A stretch of 64,000 bases of DNA from CBDCUI01 sp965223115 (GTDB lineage: Bacteria; Pseudomonadota; Gammaproteobacteria; UBA4575), in NCBI GenBank assembly GCA_965223115.1, contig OZ244982.1, positions 1,054,001 through 1,118,000 of the forward strand, written 5' to 3'. A model generated the notes under the pieces. It was not told where the DNA came from, made no database searches, and saw only the letters and a program-made list of their open reading frames with translations. A program made the translations under genes and the position numbers. Of the stretch, positions 33,981 through 43,740 are shown one piece after another (position 1 is the first letter of the stretch; every line of letters starts with the position of its first letter).

Positions 33981-33992
33981 CAAGGTGAAATT

Positions 33993-36239
33993 GTGTGGTT
34001 ACCTTGGAAATATATTATACGAGTTGCGGCACGTACTCATGGTTTTCTAGATCCAATCACCCTACTCGCTCAATTAAGTAAATTTTCACAGCCCTCAGAA
34101 GTTGCGGAGCCTATTGAGTTATTACGGGCTGGGGTAATCTTTCATGCCAGAGGACTAATCAACAGCCGCGTTGTACAACACAACCTTGATTGGGTATGGC
34201 CATATTGGATTGAAAAACAATTTGATCCAACTAATGAATCATTTATACCACGAGCATTTTCTCTTACTCATGTAAATCTTACACATCGAAATTGGACTGC
34301 GGTGGGCATACCAAACAATAGGGCATTACCAATTATTGACCCACGTGGATTACTTACTCCATTTTGGGATAAATGGTCATTAGATACATGGTTAGTGACA
34401 GATAAAGAAGCGGCATTATTACCATCACGCGCAATACGTGCTAAACAAATACTTGAAATAGAAAATAATTTAGCAGTACAGACAAAAACTGAAAATAAAA
34501 TTTTTAGCCTAGTCACTACATCTGAAGTCATTATTGAAAATGAAAAACCTTTCTGTAATTTAAAAATTATCGGTAATGCCGAAAAAGATGCATGGCTTGT
34601 AGTTTCATTACGACCCTATAATCCAGAAGGCATAAGCTTTATTCACAACCTAGAACTATCTAATACCCATAAAAAATGGATTGTTGATAAACATGCAGAA
34701 ATTTTATTTGATCAGACTATAGAACGTTGCCATATTTCCACATACCAAGATGGCGATGTGTATATTCATTTACATGATAGAAAGGAAGATACTAAAGCAT
34801 GTTGTGATGTTGGCATGGTAACAGCGGCAGCTCTATTTAAAATAGAAGAAAAAATTCCACGCAAGCTTAGTGTTAAAGTTCCACTAGAAAATAATGATGA
34901 ACAAGGCCGAGTGCCAGCAATTTCATGGATGGATAGTTTACATACAAAATGCAAATTACATATCCCAGATAAAAATATTCAACAACTATATGAAGCATCT
35001 ATACGAACAATAGTTTTATGCACACCAAACGAAGCTTTTCCAGGACCTTATACTTATAAAAGATTTTGGTATCGCGACGCTGCATTTATTGTCTATGGTC
35101 TCTTATGTTCAGGATTGATTGAACGTGCCGAACAAGCTTTACAATACTTTCCAAAACATCAAGATCGATCCGGATATTTTCATTCGCAAGAAGGCGAATG
35201 GGATTCTAACGGTGAAGTATTATGGATTTTACTGCGTTTTTATGAATTGACAAATCGGTTACCTAAAAACATAGATTGGTGGCCTATCATCCGACGTGGC
35301 GCAAAATGGATTATAAAAAAAAGACTCTCTAAGGATACTACTAGCATGCATGCTGGCTTATTACCAGCAGGATTTAGCGCTGAACACTTAGGTCCTAATG
35401 ATTTTTATTACTGGGATGATTTTTGGAGTATTGCTGGATTACAAGCTGCTTCAACATTTGCAACTATCTTTAATCAAGCAGACGATCAAAAAGATTTTTA
35501 CAATGAATCTGTATTACTAACAGAAGCTGTAAATAATAGCCTGAGTAAAGTTGCTGAACGAATCGGTAGACAAGCGATGCCAGCATCCCCTTACCGTAGA
35601 CTCGATGCTGGCGCAATTGGATCCATTGCTGCAGGTTACCCATTACAAATCTACTCAGCGGATAATCCGTATTTATTAAACACGATTGAGTTTTTATTAG
35701 ACAAATGTTTTGTAGATGGTGGCTTCTTTCAAGACATGATTCATTCTGGAATAAACCCTTACTTAACTCTTCATGTCGCCGAAATCTTATTAAGAGCAAA
35801 AGATAAACGATTTCTAGACCTAATATATAAAGTTGCCGAACTTGCATCTCCTACAGGACAATGGCCTGAAGCTGTACACCCTCAAACGCTAGGAGGGTGT
35901 ATGGGTGATGGACAGCATGCATGGGCTGCTGCGGAATGGGTCATTATGTTACGCAATATTTTTGTATATGAGGAAAATGACCAATTAATACTTTGTTCAG
36001 GCATTCCTTCAACATGGTTAAAAGAAAACACAGAGTTATATTTTGGTCCTGCTTACACTTCTTTTGGAATCATTAATATTTGGATTAATGTAAATCAGAA
36101 CAAGGCAGCTGTAAAATGGGAATGTGATTATCATAAATTTCCTGTGAAAATTGAAGTTCATTTATTAGGACAAACTACATTTGTTACAAATATAAAAACA
36201 ACACTCATTAATTTTAATATTCTTGAGGAAAAAGTATGA
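33993..36239 (+). CDS. Glycogen-debranching (amylo-alpha-1,6-glucosidase-type) glycoside hydrolase
   Basis: This 748-residue cytoplasmic protein has an N-terminal beta-rich domain (to about 330) and a C-terminal alpha/alpha barrel: YKRFWYRDAAFIVYGLL near residue 354, DRSGYFHSQEGEWDSNGEVLW near 390, SAEHLGPNDFYYWDDFWSIAG near 463 and GGCMGDGQHAWAAAEWV near 632. The layout fits the amylo-glucosidase family that trims branches of glycogen-like glucans. It starts at GTG after AAGGTG. The next gene overlaps by 4 bases. Confidence 0.8.
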   Translation: MWLPWKYIIRVAARTHGFLDPITLLAQLSKFSQPSEVAEPIELLRAGVIFHARGLINSRVVQHNLDWVWPYWIEKQFDPTNESFIPRAFSLTHVNLTHRNWTAVGIPNNRALPIIDPRGLLTPFWDKWSLDTWLVTDKEAALLPSRAIRAKQILEIENNLAVQTKTENKIFSLVTTSEVIIENEKPFCNLKIIGNAEKDAWLVVSLRPYNPEGISFIHNLELSNTHKKWIVDKHAEILFDQTIERCHISTYQDGDVYIHLHDRKEDTKACCDVGMVTAAALFKIEEKIPRKLSVKVPLENNDEQGRVPAISWMDSLHTKCKLHIPDKNIQQLYEASIRTIVLCTPNEAFPGPYTYKRFWYRDAAFIVYGLLCSGLIERAEQALQYFPKHQDRSGYFHSQEGEWDSNGEVLWILLRFYELTNRLPKNIDWWPIIRRGAKWIIKKRLSKDTTSMHAGLLPAGFSAEHLGPNDFYYWDDFWSIAGLQAASTFATIFNQADDQKDFYNESVLLTEAVNNSLSKVAERIGRQAMPASPYRRLDAGAIGSIAAGYPLQIYSADNPYLLNTIEFLLDKCFVDGGFFQDMIHSGINPYLTLHVAEILLRAKDKRFLDLIYKVAELASPTGQWPEAVHPQTLGGCMGDGQHAWAAAEWVIMLRNIFVYEENDQLILCSGIPSTWLKENTELYFGPAYTSFGIINIWINVNQNKAAVKWECDYHKFPVKIEVHLLGQTTFVTNIKTTLINFNILEEKV

Positions 36240-37522
36240 ATATTATAATGATGACAAATACTTATTTACCTCATGTAGGAGGTGTTGCAAGATCAATAGA
36301 AGCATTTACATCAGAATATCGCAACAGAGGACATCGGGTTTTAGTAGTAGCACCAACCTTTGAGAATCTACCAAAAAATGAAAAAGATGTAATTCGCATC
36401 CCTGCAATACAACGTTTCAATGGTACTGATTTTTCAGTAGCTTTGCCTGTTCCTGGTATATTGTCATCAGCAATACAAGAATTTAAACCTGATGTAATAC
36501 ATTCCCATCATCCTTTTCTAGTAGGATCTACTGCATTACGTATTGCTCATACGCATGAAATACCACTTGTGTTCACTCACCATACTAAATATGAAGAATA
36601 TACGCATTATATTCCAGGTGATTCTAAAGTATTAAAAAGATTTGTAATTAAATTATCAACAAATTATGCCAATTTGTGTGATTTGGTTTTTGCTCCAAGC
36701 GAAAGTATAGCTGAGATTATCCATGATCGCGGCGTCACTACACCGATTACTGTAATTCCAACTGGAGTAAATCTTGATCGATTCAAACAAACTAATTGCA
36801 AACAGTTTCGTAAATCAGTCGGTATTTCAGAAAATGCATTTGTTATTGGACACTTAGGACGTTTAGCAAAAGAAAAAAATTTGGAATTTTTAGCTAATGC
36901 TGTTATCGCCTTTCTCAGTAAACATAAAGATAAGGATAATCTCTGCTTTTTATTAGCTGGTGAAGGACCAATACAACAAACAATAAAAGATATGTTTGCA
37001 AAACATAAGCTCAGCGATAAACTTTATACAATCGGCATCTTAAATTTCGATGAAGTACCAGATGCTTATCAAGCTATGGATGTATTTGCGTTTGCTTCAA
37101 AAAGTGAAACTCAAGGTATGGTAATCACCGAAGCCATGGCAGGCGGAGTTCCCGTAGTTGCAATTGATGCACCCGGTGTCAGAGAAGTCGTCTGCGATCA
37201 AATTAACGGTAGATTACTACAAATTGAGAATATAACTGAATTTGCTAACGCCCTAGAATGGATATACTCAAAGTCAAAAGACAAAAAAGATCAGCTAATA
37301 AAACATGCAAAAGAAACAGCAAATGAATTCTCCATACAACGGTCTGCCGACAAAGCGTTAGCGCAATTTAAAAAGCTCAATCAAAAAGCTCTTACACATC
37401 GTCACATGGAATACTATTCCTGGACATCAGCATTAAATTTGATGGAAGCTGAGTGGGAACGAATTAAAGAGATTACTGAAGCCGCTGGTGCAGCATTAGC
37501 TCCAAATCAGCCAAAAAAATAA
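36236..37522 (+). CDS. GT4-family glycosyltransferase
   Basis: This GT-B glycosyltransferase has 428 residues. The N-terminal glycine-rich turn LPHVGGVARSIE is near residue 10, GRLAKEKNLEF begins the C-terminal domain, and the nucleotide-sugar loop ETQGMVITEAMAGGVPVV is near 296 with the E-x7-E pattern. It overlaps the debranching gene by ATGA and lies 9 bp before the phosphoesterase fusion gene. It may make a glucan or glycolipid; donor and acceptor are unknown. Confidence 0.87.
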   Translation: MNIIMMTNTYLPHVGGVARSIEAFTSEYRNRGHRVLVVAPTFENLPKNEKDVIRIPAIQRFNGTDFSVALPVPGILSSAIQEFKPDVIHSHHPFLVGSTALRIAHTHEIPLVFTHHTKYEEYTHYIPGDSKVLKRFVIKLSTNYANLCDLVFAPSESIAEIIHDRGVTTPITVIPTGVNLDRFKQTNCKQFRKSVGISENAFVIGHLGRLAKEKNLEFLANAVIAFLSKHKDKDNLCFLLAGEGPIQQTIKDMFAKHKLSDKLYTIGILNFDEVPDAYQAMDVFAFASKSETQGMVITEAMAGGVPVVAIDAPGVREVVCDQINGRLLQIENITEFANALEWIYSKSKDKKDQLIKHAKETANEFSIQRSADKALAQFKKLNQKALTHRHMEYYSWTSALNLMEAEWERIKEITEAAGAALAPNQPKK

Positions 37523-37531
37523 TTACTTTAA

Positions 37532-39919
37532 ATGGTTTATCAAATAGAAGTTTTCCTGCGCGAAATTCGACGCTGGTTCAGTCGCAGCGAATGGATGATA
37601 CGAGTCTTAGGGTTACCTATTTCGAAAGATACTGCTATCAAACCAGGTTTAGTAATAGTTCAGATTGATGGCTTATCGCATACACAATTAATTCGTGCAA
37701 TGAATGAAGGCAATATGCCATTTTTAAAAAAACTACAAGCAACAGAACATTACAAATTACACTCTCTCTATACTGGCCTACCCTCAAGCACACCTGCGGT
37801 CCAAGGCGAGTTTTTCTATGGTGTGAAAACAGCAGTGCCTACTTTTAGTTTTATGGATAGAGAAACCAAAAAAATACATCGAATGTATGAACCTGGTTCT
37901 GCTTTAAAAATTGAAAATAATTTATTAAAACAAGGTGAACCTTTATTAATAAATGGTAGCGCTTATTGCAATATATATTCTGGTGGCGCTAAAGAATCTC
38001 ATTTTTGCTCATCATCTTTTGGATGGGGAGGAGTCTTACGTGCTGCAAATCCTTTTGTATTAGTATTTTTCTTGATTACTAATATTTTTAGTCTATTAAG
38101 TACTTTTTTGTTACTCATATTAGAAGTTGTACTCGCTATTGTAGATTGTATTTCAGGGTTAATACATGGGAGTGATTTAATAAAAGAGCTTAAATTTATC
38201 CCGACACGAGTAGTAATTTGTATTCTATTACGTGAACTAGTCACAATTGGTGCAAAAATTGATATTGCAAGAGGCTTACCTGTTATTCATCTGAATCTAC
38301 TTGGTTATGATGAGCAAGCTCATCGTAGAGGCCCTAGTTCTATGTTTGCACACTGGTCGTTGAAAGGTATTGATGGTGTTGTCAAGCGACTATGGCGTGC
38401 CGCGCATCATTCTAAACGCCGACATTATGATATTTGGATACACTCTGATCATGGGCAAGAAGATGTCATTCCTTATCCTAATTTATACGGTTTAGAAATT
38501 GAAGAAGCGATAGCCGATGTTTTTAAAACCAATTTCAATCGCAGACCTAATACTGCAGAAATACATGGAATTCAATCTCATCGAGCACGATTACTAGGTG
38601 GAAATAAAATTCAAAAACTACTATCGACTTATATAGATGAATTAAAAAATGCCAATAACTCAAATCCCACTATTACTGCTATGGGGCCGCTTGGGCACGT
38701 ATACTCTCCGCAAAAGCTAACAATAGAACAGCGAGATGTAATCGCCAAAAAACTCGTATCTGAAGCTAAAGTTCCATTGGTAATTGTAAAAGAAGGAGCA
38801 AAAAAAGCACTTGCTTGGCTGCAAGATAAATGTTTTTCGCTACCTGAAGAACGGGACCATGTGTTCGGAGCCAATCACCCTTTTTTGGATGAACTTACTA
38901 ATGATTTGATCGAACTTTGCCAGCATGAAAATGCAGGTGACTTTATAATATGTGGTTGGCATAGCGGAATATCTTATAAAACATTTCGCTTAGAAAATGG
39001 TTCACATGCTGGACCTGGTGAAAATGAAACACATGCTTTCGCTCTATTGCCTAGTGACACCTTATTACCTAACAGAAATAAAAATTATTTGCGTTTTCTA
39101 GACCTGCGCCATGCTGCACAAACAATCTTAGGGCATAAAGTTATTCAATCTTTAAATAGGACACCACAATATAAAAAGCAAAATTTATTACGAATCATGA
39201 CATACAATGTACATAGTTGTATTGGCATGGATGGTAAAATTTCTCCAGAACGTATTGCACGTGTCATCGCGAGATATGAGCCAGATATCGTTGCCTTACA
39301 AGAACTCGATGTAAAAAAATCTCGTACTGGTTCAGTAGATCAAGTACATCTAATTTCGAAATTTTTACAGATGGAATATCACTTTCACCCAGCTATTCAT
39401 ATAGAAGAGGAACGATATGGTGATGCTATCCTCACGCATTTACCCATGAAATTAGTAAAAACAGGAATACTACCAAATATACCAGGTAATCCTTCAATTG
39501 AACCACGTGGTGCGATTTGGGTAGAAATTGAAGTAAACAACCAATCTATAAATGTTATAAACACACACTTAGATGTCCGTGTACGCCCTCGTCGCGCTCA
39601 ACTAGAAGCATTGCTCAGTAAAGAATGGACAAATCATCCGGATTACCAAGGCACAACAGTATTTTGTGGTGACTTTAATACTTTACCTTCTTCACCATTA
39701 TATCGGAAACTTAAAGAAAATTTTAAAGATACACAATACAAAAGCTCTATAGGAAATCCACGAGGGACTTTCTCAGCCCGTTTTCCAACTGCACGCATTG
39801 ACTATATTTTTGTTAATGAAGAAATAAATGTTTTATCAAGCTACGTACCTAGTACAGAACTTACACGCATAGCTTCTGATCACTTGCCGCTCATTACTGA
39901 TTTACAAATTATTGGCTAA
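37532..39919 (+). CDS. Membrane phosphoesterase fusion: alkaline-phosphatase-fold domain plus EEP domain
   Basis: This 795-residue protein joins two hydrolase folds. The first (about 35-520) is alkaline-phosphatase/phosphodiesterase-like: VIVQIDGLSHTQL near 43, LGYDEQAHRRGP near 265, HSDHGQ near 310 and GWHSGISYKTF near 475. Two hydrophobic stretches at about 172-210 suggest membrane attachment. The second (about 545-795) is an endonuclease/exonuclease/phosphatase domain: TYNVHSCIGMDGKI, DIVALQELD, CGDFNTLPSSPLY and ASDHLPLITD. Such a double phosphoesterase suggests lipid head-group or phosphosugar cleavage. Confidence 0.82.
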   Translation: MVYQIEVFLREIRRWFSRSEWMIRVLGLPISKDTAIKPGLVIVQIDGLSHTQLIRAMNEGNMPFLKKLQATEHYKLHSLYTGLPSSTPAVQGEFFYGVKTAVPTFSFMDRETKKIHRMYEPGSALKIENNLLKQGEPLLINGSAYCNIYSGGAKESHFCSSSFGWGGVLRAANPFVLVFFLITNIFSLLSTFLLLILEVVLAIVDCISGLIHGSDLIKELKFIPTRVVICILLRELVTIGAKIDIARGLPVIHLNLLGYDEQAHRRGPSSMFAHWSLKGIDGVVKRLWRAAHHSKRRHYDIWIHSDHGQEDVIPYPNLYGLEIEEAIADVFKTNFNRRPNTAEIHGIQSHRARLLGGNKIQKLLSTYIDELKNANNSNPTITAMGPLGHVYSPQKLTIEQRDVIAKKLVSEAKVPLVIVKEGAKKALAWLQDKCFSLPEERDHVFGANHPFLDELTNDLIELCQHENAGDFIICGWHSGISYKTFRLENGSHAGPGENETHAFALLPSDTLLPNRNKNYLRFLDLRHAAQTILGHKVIQSLNRTPQYKKQNLLRIMTYNVHSCIGMDGKISPERIARVIARYEPDIVALQELDVKKSRTGSVDQVHLISKFLQMEYHFHPAIHIEEERYGDAILTHLPMKLVKTGILPNIPGNPSIEPRGAIWVEIEVNNQSINVINTHLDVRVRPRRAQLEALLSKEWTNHPDYQGTTVFCGDFNTLPSSPLYRKLKENFKDTQYKSSIGNPRGTFSARFPTARIDYIFVNEEINVLSSYVPSTELTRIASDHLPLITDLQIIG

Positions 39920-40026
39920 TCGCTTATAGACATGCATCGTAACTTTTGTTGAAGTAAAATCAAGCAAAACGAATACAGATATTAAAACTAATGACAAAGA
40001 TGAATTCGTTTTATTAAAATGACCAT

Positions 40027-41502
40027 TCAAACTGACAAGAACCCTAAGTTATTATTGCTTAATGCTGTTAATGCATTTTTATATATATCTAAATATTGAG
40101 CTGCACTATTCTTCCAAGAAAAGTCTTGCCGCATGGCATTTAGTTGCATTTTTTTATAAGCATTTTTATTTGCATATATTGATAAGCCACGAATTATTGC
40201 TTGCAGTAACTCATCAGGATTAGCATTTATAAATTTGATTCCAGTATTTCGATGTATATCACTTCTATCTCCCGGCTCATCGATGACTGTGTCTGCAAGC
40301 CCGCCTGTTTTACGTACAATCGGTATAGTTGCATAGAGCTGGCTATACATTTGATTTAATCCACATGGCTCAAATCGTGAAGGCATAATAAAAAAGTCTG
40401 CTGCAGCAGTCATTTTATGCGCCAATGCCTCATCATACCCAATTTTTATATAGATCTGTTGTGAATTATTTTTTGCAAATTTAAGCAAACTTTTTTCTAA
40501 TTTTTCCTCGCCACTACCAAGAATTACAATTTGAATATTGAAATTTTTTAGCTGAGGAAATACTTCTAGAATTAAATCTATTCCTTTTTGTTCTGCCAAA
40601 CGCGATACGGTTACGAATAATGGGATTTCATTGTCAATCTTAAGCCTTAATTCTTTTTGTAGTTCAAGTTTGTTATTTGTTTTTTTAGTAAGAGCTTTAC
40701 TATTAAAAGTCATATAGATGAACTCATCTTTACTTGGATTCCATTCATCTTTATTTACTCCATTTACAATCCCAGTTAATTTTTTAGAGTGATACTCCAG
40801 TAATTTTTCTAGGCCTACTCCATATTCTTTGGTTTGTATTTCTTTAGCGTATGTAGGGCTGACTGTATTAACTTGGTCAGCATACACAATACCGCCTTTT
40901 ATAAACGAAAACTGATTGAAAAACTCCATACTCTCAAATGACCATAGCTCTTCGGGTAATTTCAAATCCAAATATGTTGAATACGGAAATAGGCCCTGAT
41001 AGGCCAGATTATGTATAGTAAAAATAATACCTGGCCTGGATTTTTCAAAATACAATAATGCTGGAGCTAATCCAGTCTGCCAGTCATTGCAATGCAAAAT
41101 TTCAGGTTGCCAATTAAGCTTAATTTGATCCGTCGCTATGGCTGTAATCACACGCGAAAATAGTGCAAAGCGTTGTGCATTATCAGGCCAAGGTATTCCT
41201 TTTAATGTAAGATATGGTCCACCTTCGCGATTGAATAAAGCTGGACAATCTAATAGCCATATCGGTAATTGCGTGCCTGGTAATGTCGATTTTATAATCT
41301 CAACATCATGGCTTTGTAGAGTAATTTGTGCGATAGTTTTTTTATGTTTGAGATGTTGTTTTACTCCTTTATACGCAGGCAATATCAAACGTATATCATG
41401 ACCAAGTGACTTCAGTGCACGCGGTAAGCTCTGCGAGACATCCGCAAGCCCACCTGTTTTAACGAGTGGGTATATTTCACTACTTGCAAAAAGAACTTTA
41501 AT
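40027..41502 (-). CDS. glgA: Glycogen synthase GlgA with apparent AUU start
   Basis: This ADP-glucose-type GT5 glycogen synthase has 491 residues. The canonical N-terminus KVLFASSEIYPLVKTGGLAD lies upstream of the first possible ATG, GTG or TTG and begins at an AUU (41502-41500) exactly where other GlgA proteins have Met. GGGAG lies eight bases before it, and the same frame is closed by the glgB stop 21 bases upstream. Other marks are NDWQTGLAPALL, TVSRLAEQKGIDLI and PSRFEPCGLNQ. It forms an operon with glgB. Confidence 0.92.
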   Translation of the reverse strand: MKVLFASSEIYPLVKTGGLADVSQSLPRALKSLGHDIRLILPAYKGVKQHLKHKKTIAQITLQSHDVEIIKSTLPGTQLPIWLLDCPALFNREGGPYLTLKGIPWPDNAQRFALFSRVITAIATDQIKLNWQPEILHCNDWQTGLAPALLYFEKSRPGIIFTIHNLAYQGLFPYSTYLDLKLPEELWSFESMEFFNQFSFIKGGIVYADQVNTVSPTYAKEIQTKEYGVGLEKLLEYHSKKLTGIVNGVNKDEWNPSKDEFIYMTFNSKALTKKTNNKLELQKELRLKIDNEIPLFVTVSRLAEQKGIDLILEVFPQLKNFNIQIVILGSGEEKLEKSLLKFAKNNSQQIYIKIGYDEALAHKMTAAADFFIMPSRFEPCGLNQMYSQLYATIPIVRKTGGLADTVIDEPGDRSDIHRNTGIKFINANPDELLQAIIRGLSIYANKNAYKKMQLNAMRQDFSWKNSAAQYLDIYKNALTALSNNNLGFLSV

Positions 41503-41523
41503 TTCTTTGGCTCCCGCAAATAA

Positions 41524-43713
41524 TCAGTCAGGACAAAATATAATCCCGCCTAGAGGTGGCAAAGTTATTGTCAGTGAGTAAGGAAGTCCCATCCAAGATT
41601 GATCCTCTGCCTGAACCTTAGTGTCGTTACCAATATTAGAACCATTATAATAAGAGGAATCAGAATTTATTAATTCTTTATATAATCCCGCTTTTGGTAC
41701 ACCAATTCTATAATTGGTTCGTTTTACTGGTGTAAAATTTAGAACTACAATTAAAAACTTATTTTTAGATTTGCGTATATAACTTATAATAGATTGTTCA
41801 TGATCATGGCAGTCTATCCAATCGAAACCATCAGAATCAAAATCATATAAGTACAGTTCAGGAGAGTTAACATATAAATTATTTAGATCACGAACCAGAT
41901 CATGAACACCCTGATGATTAGGATAATCTAACACATACCAGTCTAACGATTGATGATGATTCCATTCTTGACCTTGACCAAACTCACAGCCCATGAATAA
42001 TAATTTTTTGCCTGGATAGGTGAACATATATGTAAACAACAAGCGTAAATTAGCAAATTGTTGCCACTCGTTCCCTGGCATTTTATTGAGTAGTGATGAT
42101 TTTCCATGTACTACTTCATCATGTGAGAACGGTAGTACAAAATTTTCGTGAAATGCATATAACAAACCAAAAGTGAGTATTTCATGGTGAAATTTACGAT
42201 GCACAGGATCTTCATGCATGTATTGCAAAGTGTCATGCATCCAACCCATATTCCACTTCATAGAGAAGCCTAAACCACCGACCCAAGTAGGCTTAGTAAC
42301 TTGTGGCCAAGCAGTAGACTCTTCAGCCAAAATTAATGTACCTGGAAATTCTCCATGAGTAACACTGTTTAATTCACGAATGAATGCTATTGCTTCTAAA
42401 TTTTCATTTCCACCATATTTATTTGGGACCCATTCTCCCTCTTCTCTCGAATAATCTAAATATAAAAGAGAAGCCACAGCATCAACACGCAAACCATCAA
42501 TGTGAAATTCTTCTAGCCAATACATAGCGCTGGAAAGCAAAAAGTTTCGCACTTCATTGCGACTATAATTATAAATTAATGTTCCCCAATCAGGATGTTC
42601 TGCTAAACGTATATCATCATGCTCATATAATGCCGTGCCATCAAAACGCATAAGACCGTGTTCATCTTTAGGAAAGTGTGCTGGCACCCAGTCAAGAATC
42701 ACGCCTATACCATTTTCATGACAGTAATTAATTAAATAACGAAAATCATCTGGACTTCCAAAACGTGTTGTGGGTGCAAAGTATCCCAATGTCTGATAAC
42801 CCCAAGAGTCATCAAAAGGATGTTCACATACAGGAAGTAACTCGATATGAGTGAAACCTAACACATTAACGTATTCGACTAAACGCTTAGCTAATTCTCT
42901 ATAGTTAAGAAAGTTGTTTTTTTCATCACGCTTCCATGATCCCAAGTGCACTTCATAAATAGACATTGGAGCATGTAACCAATCGGACTGCTCTCGTTGA
43001 TGCACCCATGTTTGGTCATTCCACTGAAAACTACTTGGATATGTTACAACTGAAGCAGTTTTTGGACGTATTTCAAATTGTTGCGCATAGGGGTCAGATT
43101 TGACAAGTATTTGACCAGTGTCTCGGTTTCGTATTTCAAATTTATAGGGAATACAGTTCTTAACTTCAGGAATAAAAAGCATCCATACACCACTATTCCC
43201 AAGATTTTGCATGAGGTGTCGTCGACCATCCCAACCATTGAAATCTGCTATGACGCTCACCCGTTGCGCATTTGGCGCCCAAACTGCAAATTTCACACCT
43301 GTAATCCCATCTATAACTGCTTGATGTGAACCTAGAATTTTATATATGTGCCAATGTTGTCCCTGGTCAAATAGACCTAAATCATATTCCGGTATATATG
43401 GCTCAAATGTATAAGGATCATATTCGACAACATCATCACCTTGGGTCGTTTGCCAATAAAGTTGGTAATGTTTGGAGATGTTTTCCTGAGAACCTGAGTA
43501 TTCAAATATGTCTGTATCAAGTACACGTGACATTTCTGGACCATGTTTACCAATACTTACTGATTTACAAAACGGCATGAATACACGAATAACTGGCCGA
43601 GCATTATTGTCACAAAACCCTAATAAAGAAAAAGGATTATGGTGTTTCGCATCAATAAGTTTTCGTAATTCACTATCAATTAAGCGCGATGAAACTTGCA
43701 GAGTTATAGGCAT
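41524..43713 (-). CDS. glgB: 1,4-alpha-glucan branching enzyme GlgB
   Basis: This 729-residue GH13 enzyme makes the alpha-1,6 branches of glycogen. It has an N-terminal GlgB domain and CBM48 (to about 220). The barrel has ELLPVCEHPFDDSWGYQ near 290, the nucleophile in GLRVDAVASLLYLDY near 400, the acid in LILAEESTAW near 455 and the third acid in LPFSHDEVVHG near 525. Length matches the family. It is read before glgA and diverges from glgC, with only 27 bp between the two starts. Confidence 0.95.
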   Translation of the reverse strand: MPITLQVSSRLIDSELRKLIDAKHHNPFSLLGFCDNNARPVIRVFMPFCKSVSIGKHGPEMSRVLDTDIFEYSGSQENISKHYQLYWQTTQGDDVVEYDPYTFEPYIPEYDLGLFDQGQHWHIYKILGSHQAVIDGITGVKFAVWAPNAQRVSVIADFNGWDGRRHLMQNLGNSGVWMLFIPEVKNCIPYKFEIRNRDTGQILVKSDPYAQQFEIRPKTASVVTYPSSFQWNDQTWVHQREQSDWLHAPMSIYEVHLGSWKRDEKNNFLNYRELAKRLVEYVNVLGFTHIELLPVCEHPFDDSWGYQTLGYFAPTTRFGSPDDFRYLINYCHENGIGVILDWVPAHFPKDEHGLMRFDGTALYEHDDIRLAEHPDWGTLIYNYSRNEVRNFLLSSAMYWLEEFHIDGLRVDAVASLLYLDYSREEGEWVPNKYGGNENLEAIAFIRELNSVTHGEFPGTLILAEESTAWPQVTKPTWVGGLGFSMKWNMGWMHDTLQYMHEDPVHRKFHHEILTFGLLYAFHENFVLPFSHDEVVHGKSSLLNKMPGNEWQQFANLRLLFTYMFTYPGKKLLFMGCEFGQGQEWNHHQSLDWYVLDYPNHQGVHDLVRDLNNLYVNSPELYLYDFDSDGFDWIDCHDHEQSIISYIRKSKNKFLIVVLNFTPVKRTNYRIGVPKAGLYKELINSDSSYYNGSNIGNDTKVQAEDQSWMGLPYSLTITLPPLGGIIFCPD

Positions 43714-43740
43714 TTTTTAATTATCACTTAAAAATACAAT

